NCBI GenBank assembly: GCA_002633005.1
Contig: NMRA01000043.1
Coordinates: forward strand, 1,264,949-1,328,948
Direction: 5' to 3'
Source of the DNA: Phoronis australis
Lineage: Eukaryota; Phoronida; Phoronidae
DNA: 64,000 nucleotides
In this document: piece after piece, positions 33,833 to 47,797 of the stretch
Layout of the letters: every line of letters begins with the position of its first letter
How positions within the stretch are numbered: position 1 is the first letter of the stretch
Notes under the pieces: model-generated
Database searches by the model: none
The model's input: the letters and a program-made list of their open reading frames with translations, nothing else
What the model was told of the DNA's origin: nothing
Made by a program: the position numbers and the translations under genes

Positions 33833-34268
33833 ACTGCAAAATCCTAGTCTGACAGTAGACCCTTAACTAGCACGCACATAATTCACAGTACAAAATACTG
33901 AACAAAGAATTCTACGGGTACACAATTTTTGTGTCATAATATCATATTACAAAAATATACATACTAGTAGAATCCAATTACTACAGGAATTACATCCAAA
34001 CTATAAATAGCACTCAAGTCAATTTGATCAGCCACAGCCGACTTCAGAGTCACCTAGTGGCATGTGTTGACACCCTTCCTTGATGACACAAACATGGAGG
34101 ACCCAGCCAACTCTAGTCCAGTCATACACTAACAAATGTTCCCTAACTCCTTGTTCAAGTTCACCCCTAGCCGTGCATATTGCTTTGATCACAACCTGCC
34201 TCCAAGCCTTACACTTTAACAACCAATATATGCCAACTATACCAGTCATCACAACAGCCACTCTGTAT

Positions 34269-37200
34269 TTACTGAGACATGTCGTACAGCTGATTTGTGA
34301 CTAACACAGGAGTACGCACTTCATGCTCGGCTCCCCTGGGCTCAGCACTCTCGTATAAATCATTTCTGACCATCTCTACAGGTCCAGTAGTCACTGCATC
34401 CTCAACAGTCTCACCCTCGGCTGCTTCGTCGTAAGACGGCGGTAGACCAGGAGGAAAGTAAGTGGGTGGCGGAGTGTTGGGAACAGCATATTGGTTAACT
34501 TGAGGTACAGCATATTCACTGTCACATCTCGCTAGCTCTGCTGCCTCATTTTTCTTATTGGCACTGGTGTCGCGGCTCAACAGAGAACAGTTACTGTAAG
34601 TGTTGTGAGTGGGTGAGGCAAGCGGTGCTGCTTCAGCTCCGCCCACTTCTGTGTACTCTGTCTCGTTGATATCACTGTATACGTTGATATCCGTCCTCTG
34701 GTCTGTGTACTGATTATTGTGAAATGAGACCGTCTGCTCCTCACAGGCGTGCTTTTTTCTCCTAAAAACACAAATGCATGACTGAGAGAACACTGTCAAA
34801 GGTCAAAGCAACGTGCTGCCACCTATGGTTATTTTTGTTACTATGACTGCTTGAATAACCAGATTTTATCTAGCAAAAGAGTTTCACCACAGTTTTGTAA
34901 AGATAACAGTTTGTAACTGGGTGGAACTCCTTTTCAAAGGCTTTAACTATGCAAGTTGGAATGTATTTGCTCTGTCAAATGGAGTTTAACTGTTGTTTCT
35001 GTGATATGATATTCTACTCAAATACGATCTTGGAGCTGGCAGTGAATGGCGCTTCATACAATGTATTTGCCCAGCTGATAACTAAAATGTTCCTGACATG
35101 TTGAATTTTTGTAACGTAATAAATTTTATGTCCTGACGTGTTAAAGTTTGGTCCTTCCATGACAAACTATAGGTCCTGGCGAGATAAATTTTGGTTTTGA
35201 GCATATTTTTGGTCCTGCAGAAAATAAATTCTTGAAAAGAAAATTTGTATCCCTGAATATTTTCCGCTTTGGCTTTCCATATATAATGTCCCTTCCAGCC
35301 ATTGGCAGAATAATTCTTCAACCTGGCGGAACAACACATCCTCAGAATACAGTTTCTCATGTACTAACAGCATTTACTCCCATCGACATAAAATAATTAG
35401 AAATGACAAACCGTTATTTCCACATTTTTGCCCTGTAATTAATTATGTGGAATTTTCTCTCCTAGAATTAGACAGCGATGCAGAGACACCAAGCAACTCT
35501 GTTTTGACAGGTTGACAGACAGGGTATTGAGGAACCATCTTGATCAAGAACATCAACATGGGCAATAGTTTGTAATCCAATTATCATTGATTACTGAGAG
35601 ATTTTGGCCTCAACGGCAGCCAAAAATAACAAAGTTTCTCAAAATACCTAATAAAGGCCTGATAAACTTTGGAAAAATACAAAAACCCCTATAATGAGAT
35701 ATACCAGGCACTTGGAAAACCACCTCTGCCACCACAAGCCACAGGCCATGATGACAAACGGACTGGACTAGACATGACCACAATCATACACTAACAGGTG
35801 ACTGAACTAGGCACAACCACAAACAGGAGAGTCTTACCTCCTCCTACATACAAACAAGATCAAGACGACCGCCAAGACCAGCAGTATCCCCAGTCCAATA
35901 CCAATGCCTAATCCAGTCGCTGTGTTTGTGTTTCCAGAATGGCCTTCAGAATCTTTGATCTTGGCAGCCTCAGCGGCTGTGGACAAACAACAGGTAAATT
36001 AAGACAGTGCACAATGTCTATGGTTGATAGTTAAATCATATGTAAGAAAGTTTTCTAGTAGTACTAGTAGGTGCCACAAGTAGATGTACTACTAGTACTA
36101 GGTAACTACAGAATGAACAACTGTACTGCTTGCAATTGTGTGTAGAAAACATTAAAACAATACATAGTTCCGGCAATCTAACTTGCTTTTAAAATTTCCA
36201 TGTTTTAAATTTCCTCAAAACTCAAACGTTATTAATAAGCATCACATACTATCAAATCGCATTTTTGAAGAAACATGGATTTAGATATGAAAGAGTTCAC
36301 CAATGCTAAAAGTTGCACAAAAAGTTGCAGATAAATGTAAGTTGCACCGAGGATTGAAATGAGCTCAAATTAATATGTTAAGTTATGCTAAGCACATGTG
36401 CAAAATGCAACACACCCTTAATGGCAAGCTGTTCAATAACTAAGCAGAAATAGTGTGCATAGAAGTAAAACTACGAGTTGAAATTATTGACTTTGAACAA
36501 GGATACAACACACAGACACACTAATGATAATGAAATGATATCACCGAGTAGCACTACAGTGATCCATCCTTAAATTGCTGGATTGCAACATCACAAGAAA
36601 AAGACAGTCATGCAGGTCTCAACAAGACATGCTTTGCAATGACCATGAACTCATCATATATGAGACCAAGTTTCCTGGAACTCAAAACACACACAAATAC
36701 CAAAATGTCCACACTTTTATGACTAAACACCTGTTCTTTCCAGATCATAACTGAAAACTGATAAATGATAAAAGTGACAATTAAGTAATGGCAGTGAACA
36801 GTGACTGTGTAGTGCTCTAAACATTCACTTAAGTCACCCCATGAGTCACTGTAGGAAGTACTTCAGGAATGACTCCAGGACTCCCTCTAAGAATCAATCC
36901 AGCAGTCACTGTAGGAGTCATCCAAGAGTCATTCCAAGAGTCACTCTAGGAGTTGGTGCGTAAGACAGAAGAGTGTACAAGACAACATTAGGCATCACCA
37001 CACCGAAAGTTACAACATGCCGGTTACTATGGTTACCTTTAATTTAGTACAGGTGTAAACCAACTAAAATAAAGGAGGCATTGTGCATGAAAAGTCAAGA
37101 GAAGCTGGAGTTAATAAAGGTTGTCGTTAAAAGTACAGCTATAAGGTTCAGTCAGTGATGTGCTGGTCAAAAGGTCCAGAGATAGGGACAGATTGATATT

Positions 37201-40200
37201 AGATCTCTTAGTCTCTAGGAATGCCTCAAATAAAATGAAACAAACAAATCGTCAAAACAGAAACTGTACAGACAATACATGCTGCTGAGAGTTAGGGATT
37301 ATTCCTATCGCGCAAGTCACTTCAAATTAATTCTAGGTGCAAAATGACAGCAAGACGAGGGCAGTGTGCACTTAAGGACTAATTACAAAAAATAAGAACA
37401 AACTTAAGCCACTCTAACTCAAAACAAGGCAATCTTATTGTGATAAGATTGAAAGCTCACAAATTACCATGAATTGCCAATTTTTCATCTGATTCAGTAA
37501 TTGTTGGGTTGCTAGTCAGACTACCACCGAGCTGAACCTTGTCGGTAAGCAAAATAGAGGCAGTGGTAGTAGTAGTAGTTTTCAGAGTTGTGGAAGTTGT
37601 AGAGGGGCTCATTGTGGGTCTCTTAGTTGGCGGGGGTCGCGTGGTTGTGGTTGTAGTAGTTGTAGTTGTGGTAGTGCGAGGACCCATATCTGTAAAAAAC
37701 CCAGACGAAGAAATGTGTTAGTAAAAACATGGGTCCCAAAAATGAGCGAGCGGGCAGGTATGACAAGATCTTGTAAGACTGCATTAGTCCTCTGACTTTG
37801 AAATATGAGGTCAATGACTGGATTACACAAGTTAAGCTGAAAAATGTCCTAAAACAGTTTCCTTTGCTGACAAAATTTGGGTCTAATGTCTTTGCATTAT
37901 GGGTGCTAAGTGGACACAAATGCATTACTTTTGTAACAGGCACAAACTGATCACAAGGCTAAACATTCCAGAATTTGAACATTTCTATGGACGACTTCTC
38001 ATGACTGCTTTAGTAAGTAAACACAAGTGTGTACATGGTCCTCTGCCTGTCCTCTACCTTTTTTCTATAAATAGCCATAACACCACAAGTTCACAAGGAC
38101 AGGAGACTGAGAAACATACTGGATCAGACTTTTCTGTTTCGTCTGGGACGAAGTGCCCATTACTTTATGACATGGATATACAGATATGGACCAAAAGGCC
38201 AGTACACACATCATCACTTTTTATTGGTGATATATGGCTGTGTGTTGGAACTGAAGCACCTCACAGCAAACTAACAGAGCCCATACAATGTCATGTTCAA
38301 CTACAATCTGACTTGCTCCACAATTGAAAATTTAATTTTTTAACAAAATAAGAAACCCTATTTGTTGACTTAGACCACGGCCATTCCAAATAGACAGTAA
38401 TCAGCATTAAGCGCACACCAAAGAAAAAGGCTTAACAAGATGTCACATGATGCGACAAGTTGTCACATGATACTACAAGACATCTTTCAATCAAATGTAT
38501 TTTATTACTCAACAACTTCTGCTTTGAACTGCTATGAACAGTCAAAATGATTTTTCATCTACGTTATTGCCGACGATACAAGTCCTATCAATCCACTGAT
38601 TGTGAATGTCACTGCTGAACACTGCAAGTGCACTATGACGCAGAGTAACATGAGTACCAACTTGTTTCCTAAAACCAGTAGATTAGAGGTGCTTTGATTT
38701 GTTAACAATACAGCTACATTAACAGGGTGCAATAATCCAACAGAGTGCACTGTTAACTAACAAAAGTACAAAGTCACATGAACATGAAGATGACAATAAA
38801 ACTACAAACAGGTCACTTTGGTGTAAGAACACTGCCTAACATGATCCTTTACTGCAATGGCACATTTGGGAGGGGGGGGGGNTGAAATACAGCCATGGAC
38901 AAAAAACACAAAACTGCCACAAAGAAACACCACAGTAGTCGGAGGCTAATTTGAAAATCATCCATAGAGTGGTTTGGCCAATAGAAAGGCAGACACCAAA
39001 ATAGACTCGAAAATTATAAAAACGGCTACTAGGTGAGGCAGAGTAAGTCGAATCTATTTGAAAATGAGAATGTGGCGTCATCTCCTCAATAGACACCTGC
39101 TAGATTTCATAAAAACCCATCAAGGAAACTAAAATTGCCTGAAAGAGGCACACTTGTAGTCGGATCAGTTCGAGACTTCGCTCATGCAGTCCTGTCCACT
39201 AAATTTCATAGACATCCATCAAGGGATTTGGAGATACAGCAGTGGACAACAGACACGAGACAGACGGACGGATAGAAAACCCACCCGAGACGAGCGAAAA
39301 TGATGACGTGTAATTTTTTGGCAAATCATGGCATTTCAACTTTGCTTTTACCCCTTTGAGCAGTTTTTGAGAAAAACACAAAACCTTGGATGAAATTGAT
39401 ACGAACAGATGTTACTTTTAGTCCGTGAGCACAGATCTCAAAAAGAGGCAGATTTCAAAAAGAGGCAGATCTCAAAAAGAGGCAGCCTAGAGATCACAAT
39501 CCGCTTTGTCCTTTTTGACATAACAGTCACTCAACACTGATATAAATTCTTAACTACTAGCATGGGCAAATAAGTTCTAATAAATCATATATGGATATGA
39601 ATCACCACTCAAAAATGCAAAAACAAAAATTAGCTGATTTCTTAATATCCAGAAAAATGCCAGGTTCAAACATAGCACTATTTAAGCAAATACTACTCAG
39701 CTAGGAACAATCCAAGCCAACAAAAGGATTGAGGTCATATCCCACTGCGGGATAGTTTCAGTTTCAAAACCCTAGGGTAATGAATGGCTCACCTGATCAC
39801 ACACAAAGACACAAATATATGGACAGACAACCACTGGCTCTCTAATGATCAGCAGCTCTCAATACATAGATTAGTCTATAGTAACACAGTTACTTCATTG
39901 TCTTGTCTGACATGTGCCAAGATTCATTTACTTAAAATTCAGTCCTACTATTAAAACGATGGCAATTCATCTCAGACTTATGGTCATCTTAAACTACGCA
40001 GCGCAGCGTACAGAGAATGATGCCTCAAAATTATATTCTCTCGAGTTCTGAACAGTTGAAGAGACAGCAAAATTAGCACAGGCTGGAAATTTTTAGATTC
40101 AGTAAAATATCATAATTGTAGACAGGAAAATTGTAGAAATGTTTATACTAGTTTGGGATGGAGTAATGGTACAGACTGAACAGTTGTAGAAATTAAATAT

Positions 40201-43200
40201 ATGAAGCTGTACCGGCACTCTGTAGTTGTAGTTGATGCCTGCATTTGAGTAGCTCAATACGGGAAATACAAGTTAAAAAAGACATATCAAAATTCTAGGA
40301 CTAATCTGCCATACTTTGATGTCGTCAAAGTCGTTGAAAAGGCAAACCGTTAACAAATATAAAGCCTCATGTAGACTGTAAAACAAGTTGAAATTTGTAA
40401 AAATATACAATTGTTCACAACTCCAGAGTAACTATGCTTACTGAACCCGTGCAGGCTAACTACAGTACAAACTTTACGTACTGAACAAAGTACATGCATC
40501 GTTCACATTAACTACAGTACAAACTGTACTTGCTGAACTTGTGCAGGGTATTATTCACACTAATTCACACTAACTACAAAACATATACTTACTGAACTGA
40601 CAAATGTAGAAGTGAGTTGGTAAGTGACAATTGCGATCTCTCCACTTGTAGTTGTCTCCACGGCGAAGAGAAGCACAGTCATCTGTGTAGTCCTCGATAC
40701 TCAAAAAGCCCGCTGCAGGTTCACCCTCTGCCCAGTTCATGTAGGGATCAGGATATCCTTTCCACTTATCAGCCCTTGTACCTACAATCACCAACAGTGG
40801 AGGATGAACCACTACTGGAAATTCTGTGGATAATTCACAGATGCAGAGAAAAGGTTTAACTTCTCACAGGTATGTCCATTTTACTGCACAGTGAGATGAC
40901 CAGTGCATTCACCATGTGATCAGTGTGAAACAGTGAAAGTCACAAGAGAAAATATGCTGCTGGCTCCTACATGGAATGAATAACAGATACACTCAGTGTC
41001 TACAACTTCTCCATTTCATGTTTAACAATCAATGTGCCTGACTAGTAAATACTGATGGAATCTCCGTGTATATGAACAGCACAAGATACATCTTATTTTC
41101 GCTAATCTGTGAAGAAATGCTCAGCATGTGACAAAATTGCGATTAAGACACGGATAAAGTTCAACATTACTGAATCTACCAAACTGACAAAGGCGCACGT
41201 TTCTCTTCCGTGAATGCACCCCATGTGTATTATGCAGATAACTCACCTGAAGCTAACCATGTCCAGACCCCACTGTTCCCTGTCCAATGACTGTTATCTG
41301 TGAAACCGATCCAGATTCCATTCTTATCCTTCCAAGTGTCCAAAGACCTTATGGTGGACACCAAGAAGTTCTGAGTGTCTGCATTTAGAATTTCAACGGG
41401 ATTACCACCAGACATAGACTGACACCGTTTGAAGGCAGAGTCCCCTGTTACCTCTGTAGGCACAAACAGATAGCACCGGTCACCGAATATCCTTTTTTCC
41501 CCAGTGGCCTCTTTAAATGAAGTTGGGCACCTATAGAAGTCATCGCCTACAACAAAAGGTGACAGTTTAATTCTCGAGACCAAGATAGTTCTGAGACGAA
41601 GTTTTACAACACTCGTCACCTACAATGATCACAATAAAAAATTGCAGATAGCCCGATGCTTGAATTGCATGCTACCGTAGAATCACACCAGTCGGACCCA
41701 ACAGCACAAAATACCTGATTTAGAAATCATGAGAGCTCTCTTATGTATGCATAGTTATTATACTCTTCATGACAGAGATTTCAGATGTTCATAGCCACAT
41801 ACTGTTAACCCTGCTCCCCATATAAACCAAGTCACTGTCCACTAAAAGATAGAACCTACACCCACAACTATTTCTACTGTCCTGTCCTTTCACATCTCAT
41901 ACTAACACCCAGAAGGATCAGTGATTCCCAGACCAAGTTTGGTCACTCTCACTTCTGCTCAAACTCTTAGCGCATGCGATTGCCTCAGAACAAGAATTCC
42001 CTTGCTGCCATCGCTTATTCTTTATGCCACGTTGAAGAATCTGTATTTGCATCCTCGTAACTGTGCTAATGTATAGCAGGAACTAAACGACAATACTATT
42101 TGAACATCACCTACGCTAAACAAAGTGCAGTTGTAATCATTGGCAACTTTATATGAAAACAAAAATTTCAGCAAATGTACCTTGGGGCTCACGCAGCCCC
42201 TATCATGCAGTGCTATTCCCCAAATCCACGTCAAGATACTTAGTGGATACGACTGAGCGATTTACGGCAAATCATTTTCGACAAAAAACTCGTTCTTAAA
42301 AACATTTGGCAATTCTGAACCTACTTTTTATTCACATAGATTATATGTTGTGTTCCCAACTAATTTGACAAGCAACCACAGAGATAAGGAATCAGCAAGC
42401 AAGCTCTACTTAGTGCTTGATCCTAAAACTTAAACAGTGAGTGTCCAAATCCAGAATATTGTACGGTGAATACCCACAGCAGCAACTGTGTAGTGAGTGT
42501 CCACTGATTGGTAACTGATCTAAGCCTGGTGGAAGATTTGATTTGAGTGACAGCTCAATAACCTTTGACCTCCGATTAGTAGTTCCAAGCAGTTGAAGGT
42601 TCTAAGGTGGTTCTGCTAAATACTTTTTTTTAGCGAACTGCACCGCATAATCTAGTATTTGAAATTCCCCAAGAACGAGGATAAGGAATCTTGCTAAGCA
42701 TATGTGACATATTGTAAAAACGGTCAACTTTTAGGGATAAAGTTCGAGATATTTTTAAACATCCTAACTTTACTTGATGAGCGAAAAAATCCTAACCTTG
42801 CTTGATGACCTGGAACATCCAACTTTGCTTGATAGCCTAAAGTATCCTACCTTTGCTGGATGACCTAAAATTATTAACTTTCCTTGATGACTTCAACATC
42901 CTAATTTTCCTTGATGGTCTATAAAATATTCTGACCTTCCTTCATGGCTTCAACACCCTAACTTTAAATGAGGACCTAAGAGATCTAACTTTGCCTGAGG
43001 ACTTGAAATACTTAATTCTAAAAGTCAATATACAAAGAGCAGCAAGGAGCCAAGTTTCAGATCTTTGGTTTATATCAAACAATACAGATATTGAACAGTT
43101 CCCTTTTAAAAGAACGTTCCCCAAGTTTTAATTTTCAATTTTGTTATCTCCATTTTACGAGGGTAAATAAAAAATGGAGACAAAGCTTTGTGGCTCAAGA

Positions 43201-45827
43201 AATAAATAAGTCTGCAAAAATTCATGCGAATGATCGACGAATGTGCTAAAGACATGATCAGCCAGTGATACGAGCACTGAAAATCACCAGTTATGAAAAC
43301 AGTCAACTTGGAACATACAGAGGGAAGCACTAGGTGGCGCAGAATACATCGAATCCATCCAAATACAAGACGGCAGATCTCTATAACAGTGCATATTTGC
43401 TATTTAATTTTATGAAAATCCATCACGGAGATACGAAAATGCAGAAGCAAGTGCAAAAAAAATAAAATAGCGACAAGGAGTCACACACTTACTCGAGATT
43501 TGTTCGAAAATTGCAGAACACGGTACTACTCGCACGACACAACCCTGAATAGTAGGTAATAACAATGCAGATGTCCAATTATAATGTGATATTACACGCA
43601 TAGTCTTTCAGCCCTGGGAGTCTGTGACACCACTTCCAATGGCATCAAAAAATAAAACTATAAACTTGAAAGTGTCCCCTATGTCAGGTTGTGGATGAGC
43701 ACCAGACAACAAACAAGCCTACTTTTTACCTGAGTGACCTAATGAGACTGTAGGCAGCCCAGTAACACTCATTTGTTAACGTCATTTTACAATAACTATC
43801 TCAAAGACAACCTGGAAGTCTTTTTAAAATGTTTATACAGCTAACATATTTTTCTGGTCTCTCATATTTTCATAGTGAAACCTTCTCTGGCTGTTCTGCA
43901 ATCATTTTTTAATAATTCATAAAACATGTTTCATTAGAAACAAACTTCCAACAGCAGGAAATGTGCAGAGTGGAACCTGGCATGACCAGACAGGACATAC
44001 CACTTAAAATACATCAGGATATAATCAAGTTACAAAGGTCCAGGACAAGTTCTTGTAGACAATCACAAGATCACAGGACAGAGTTATTACAGCCCAGATC
44101 ACTTCCAGATGAAAGGATATCACCACATGACCACAAGAGCCATAAGGTCATCCTGGAATACACAGCGATAGAACTCTCCTTTGTCCTGGAGATAAAAAAC
44201 CATGTGACATTGTTTTGGAAATTAGCTATTTACTCTCATTGATGCCGGGAAGGAGAAGAATTTCACTTCACGCATCCAATGATATTTCTCCAGTTCATCA
44301 AACTTTTTCAAGTCGGAGTTGGAGTCCACAGCACAGCAGCAATAGTTCGTTGGCATTGGAAGGACGAACAGAGTAATGCAACTTTGAAAAACTTGTAAAG
44401 AATCAGACAACAACAAATAACATGTGAAACTTCAGTGACATGAACACGAAGCAGCAAATGTGCCTGACAGATGTTTACAGCATTGTAGGTAAATACAGCA
44501 GGTAATCGCTGTGTAATCTAGGATGGACCTGTTAGAGTGTACCCAGTATGTACAGGAATTGATTTCTGGTGATCTGCACTCTAAATTGAACTGGATATTA
44601 AAGGCACTGACCAAAACTGATTTAAACCAAACAATCATGCCACAGTGAGCACAATATGAACCACCAAACTTGCACTCTGAAAATGTTCCACACGAAACAA
44701 AAAAATGGCCTAACAAAATCCAGTTAGCTCAAACACTCAAGGCACCACAAAAAAACTCCTGCAGTTCAGTATATGCCACATGCCAGTAATAAATGGCCAA
44801 CGACAAAAAACCCTCCAGAATATGCCTGCTCTAAATTTGTGCTAGTCCAGGGTACTACAATAACATCAACAGGTCCACTGGTATGTCCTGAGTCACATGA
44901 AATTTGGTTGTGCTATCTCACATGTTTGAGCAGGCTCAGTTTAGACGGGATCCTTTCTGTGTTTCCTACCAGCCATTTCTAGCAATTTTTCAGTCTGCTC
45001 ATAGGTCACTTGTTGCTCACTGTGGCCTGATTTTTCAATCCTAAATCAGTCTTGGCCATCACCTCAAATACCTGATCCAGCTCACATTTGAAGGTTTCTG
45101 GCAGTCAAAGGCCATTTGGTGGTCTCTAGGATATACTGAATCATACAGAATTGGTTTTTGTATCACCTCCAATGTTTGAGCTAGCTCAGTTTTGGGGAGA
45201 AATTTTTGTGTTTCTGCCATTTTCAGAGTGCAATTTTCAGTCACGGGTTACTCCATACTCATCTTAAGTTGGTTTTGTCCGTACCTCCAATATCTAATTT
45301 AAATGACAATTTCAACAGCATTTTTGGGTGTTCTGGTAGAGCCAATCTGAGTCAAAGGCATTGTTACCCATTAGTGGTATGTACTGAGTCGTTTGGAACT
45401 CTTTCTGGTACCTTGAATGTTTGAACCATAACACTTTTGGAGGCCATTTTTGATTTTCTGGAAAGCTCATCAAAGAGTGTGCATTTGCTGTGATTGGTGA
45501 TTAGGCGCAACATTGCTCATTCTAAATCCATGTTGGCCAGTACCCCCAATACTTAATTTAGCCCATATTTTCAACAGCATCCCATGACAGATTTTTGGGG
45601 ATTTCTGGTGGGCCCAACCCAACTTGCGTATTTTGTCTGTCAAAAGCCAAGTGGAATGTACTGAACCATATGGAATTTTTTTTGCCTTCCCTCGAAAGAT
45701 TAAATTCGAAAAATTCAGGAATGCAGAAAACTAGCAGAAAATAAAATTGATGTTTGAAAATACAGCTGTACTTACAATAGACATGGATAATCAGCAGGAC
45801 AAACAGACATACTGATGATTTCAGCAT
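34269..45827 (-). CDS. Transmembrane C-type lectin receptor with Thr-rich stalk and tyrosine-rich tail
   Basis: Six coding exons on minus: 45827-45776, 41546-41247, 40781-40593, 37689-37468, 35976-35838, 34761-34269 (stop 34269-34271), making 464 residues. Residues 1-18 are a signal peptide (MLKSSVCLFVLLIIHVYC). Exons 2-3 form a long-form C-type lectin domain, about 24-180, with all six cysteines and the core WIGFTD, WTWLASG, NWAEGEPAAG, KWRDRNC and FYICQ. The calcium-binding EPN is EPA, and WND is WRD, so calcium-dependent sugar binding is doubtful. Exon 4 (181-254) is a Thr/Ser/Pro stalk, likely O-glycosylated. Exon 5 holds a stop-transfer helix, 276-298, with a GxG repeat. Exon 6 is a 164-residue cytoplasmic tail with ten tyrosines, TEYTEV (335-340, ITSM-like), two YAVP, and PPTY/PPSY (399-402, 408-411). 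An acceptor just before the ATG suggests a 5' UTR exon upstream. No orthologue is recognised; the ligand is unknown. Confidence 0.85.
36825..36960. repeat. Degenerate short repeat in a lectin-gene intron
   Basis: GAGTCACTGTAGGA and GAGTCATTCCAAGAGTCACT words recur about six times, in the intron between the exons at 37468 and 35976. Confidence 0.6.
37625..37680 (-). repeat. ACC/ACA trinucleotide run coding poly-Thr in the lectin stalk
   Basis: Triplets for threonine give a run of twelve Thr after MGPR, followed by RPPPTKRPTMSP. It is in frame inside exon 4, so copy-number changes would lengthen or shorten the stalk without frameshift. Confidence 0.8.
39420..39490. repeat. 17-18 bp direct repeat, three copies
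   Basis: CAGATCTCAAAAAGAGG and near copies occur in tandem in the lectin-gene intron between the exons at 40593 and 37689. Confidence 0.7.
42755..43010. repeat. Degenerate 28-bp tandem repeat in lectin-gene intron 1
   Basis: CTAACTTTGCTTGATGACCT followed by AAAACATC recurs about eight times with many changes (CCTACCTTTGCTGGATGACC, CTAATTTTCCTTGATGGTCT). Confidence 0.75.
44890..45690. repeat. Old tandem repeat, unit about 115-120 bp, lectin-gene intron 1
   Basis: Phrases such as CACCTCCAATGTTTGAGCTA, TGTGTTTCTGCCATTTTCAG and CTGAATCATACAGAATTGG recur in the same order at least six times, heavily diverged. The array lies just downstream of the signal-peptide exon. Confidence 0.6.
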
Positions 45828-45828
45828 T

Positions 45829-47790
45829 TTGGCTACTACCTGAAAATGGAAAACATATTGAAAGCACTCCGAGGAGCGACACCTCATGCAACTGAGGGAT
45901 CAAATGATGACTACAATTCAAGCTAAAGACAAAACAACATTCCGAAATCAAAAAATGGGCCATTTACATCTAGGCCACCACTAGACAGAAAGTGGCAGCA
46001 TGATGCCCACAGCAGTCTTGTCTTGCCACTAAAATGGAACAAGGGAATTGTGGAAATAGTGAGTAAAAACACGAATAAAACATCTTGGTGCAAACACTAT
46101 GGCACAAATTAATATGTAAATATTGTTGTGTATGTCAAAAAACGAGACATTCTGATGTTCTGAGAGGGTGAACCTTCAAAAAGCAAAACAGACCCAAGAG
46201 CAGGACAGTCTCACCAAGAGTGAATGGTCCCACTTAGAGTGGCACGGTCCTCCCAAAAGGGTTGGCCAACTACATCGGAACAAATAACACTGTTTCAATA
46301 TTACTAGAACTGCATTCACTGTCATGAGAGGAATCAAACAATACTTGACATAAACAATAGCCCAATCCTATGCCCAGTATTGGCCACATGTTATAAACAT
46401 TGGTTGTTAATATGTTTACTAACACCAACGGGTACACAATCTCTAGTTGTTCCACCAACCCTGCCCTCCTCATTGGTAACTTGTCAGCCAGCAGTTACCA
46501 ATGGGAGCTGACAATAAATTTTGAATGGAAATATACCAGAAAGCCCAACAAGATTAAACTTATGTTTCAATAAATTTTGTCATTTTTTTGATGTTCTTTG
46601 GTTCTTTATTCTTACAATTAGGTAAGTTAATACAATCCAAGGACCAGTGCAGTTTACTTGGCCACATGTTGAGAATCGTTTGTTGACAGCCATGTTTTCT
46701 CATGGCCTTTGCACATTTAGGATAAAAACACTGAATGGAGTAAGATAACTGTAATTTAGCAGTGTACTATATTGTCGGATAACAGTATCCACACATTTCA
46801 TGTCATTGGTTAAGTATACTTAGTTTAATCAATCAAAGAGTAAATTGGCTGTACAGTTCCATGACAGGATATGACTACAGCATCCAAAAATGAACAGGAA
46901 TGAAATTAGTAGGCCTACAGGCTACAGAGACTATTGGGAAGTGTTGGAGCCTCTCCTCTCGTCAGCCAGGCGAGGTTATTTGACGACATGGGAATATTGA
47001 TAAAGAATTTGGTGAAGAATTCCAACTCCAATGTTTGGTTGCCTCGAACTTTTTCCCATGATGTAACACCAGTTTGGACTGGAGAATATGCCTGAAACAT
47101 CCTCGAAATTGTAGGATGGAAGCACAAGTGAAATTTCATAGAATTTCATGTTTCATGGATATGATCCAAACGTTTAGTTCGAATAACCCAGTACCACTGG
47201 TTGGTTACATGAAAAACGAACCCATCATCTAGCGGGAGAAACTGGTTCTCTAAATGAGTCTAACTCATGTCCAAAATGTAAAATCAGTGCCTAGATTGTC
47301 TCTCGATTCTAAGAAAAAAATAACCCTTACGGCCTTACGTATGATCAGTGACTGACACTCATGTCGTCAGTGACCTGGAAGTTCTGGAACTCACTGGCAG
47401 CTAGTCTAAACTATCCCGGGACGGGTTATTACGCAGCATTGAACAAAAATCCTTACCATTAGATCCTAGCACCTTTCAAAGTTCTCTCGACGAGATATGT
47501 ATTCCAAACAGCTACTAAAGATGTATAAAACAAACCAGTTGTTTGTAAACACTCCGTCTCCGATGAGCAATAGCCTACGGTACTTCCCGGAAAATGAGTG
47601 GGTGAATCAAAACATGGAGTCCAATCAAACATTTTTGTTTTGTCACGTGACAATATCGCACGAGAGACATTCATGTCGAATCTGTCCGGCTGGTGAGTCA
47701 TGCAAGACTCGCTGGTTCCCTGCGTGCCGCTAGGTGGGGCGGTAGGCGCGCCAGCAAGACCGGTTCATCAGTGACGGTCATCTAGTGGGA
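45829..47790. other. Upstream flank of the lectin gene; no gene seen
   Basis: Probably contains the lectin promoter and a 5' UTR exon; an acceptor-like CCATTTTCAG ends about 15 bp before the ATG. The open frames at 46270-47733 lack domain features, and I support none of them. Confidence 0.4.
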
Positions 47791-47797
47791 CCTATGG

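Noticed and set aside
37899-38327. 142-residue plus-strand frame inside a lectin-gene intron
   Set aside because: No domain, no signal, no splice support, and antisense to a confident gene.
38866-38890. Frameshift or gap at the single N next to a G run
   Set aside because: It is intronic and typical of uncertain homopolymer length; no gene is affected.
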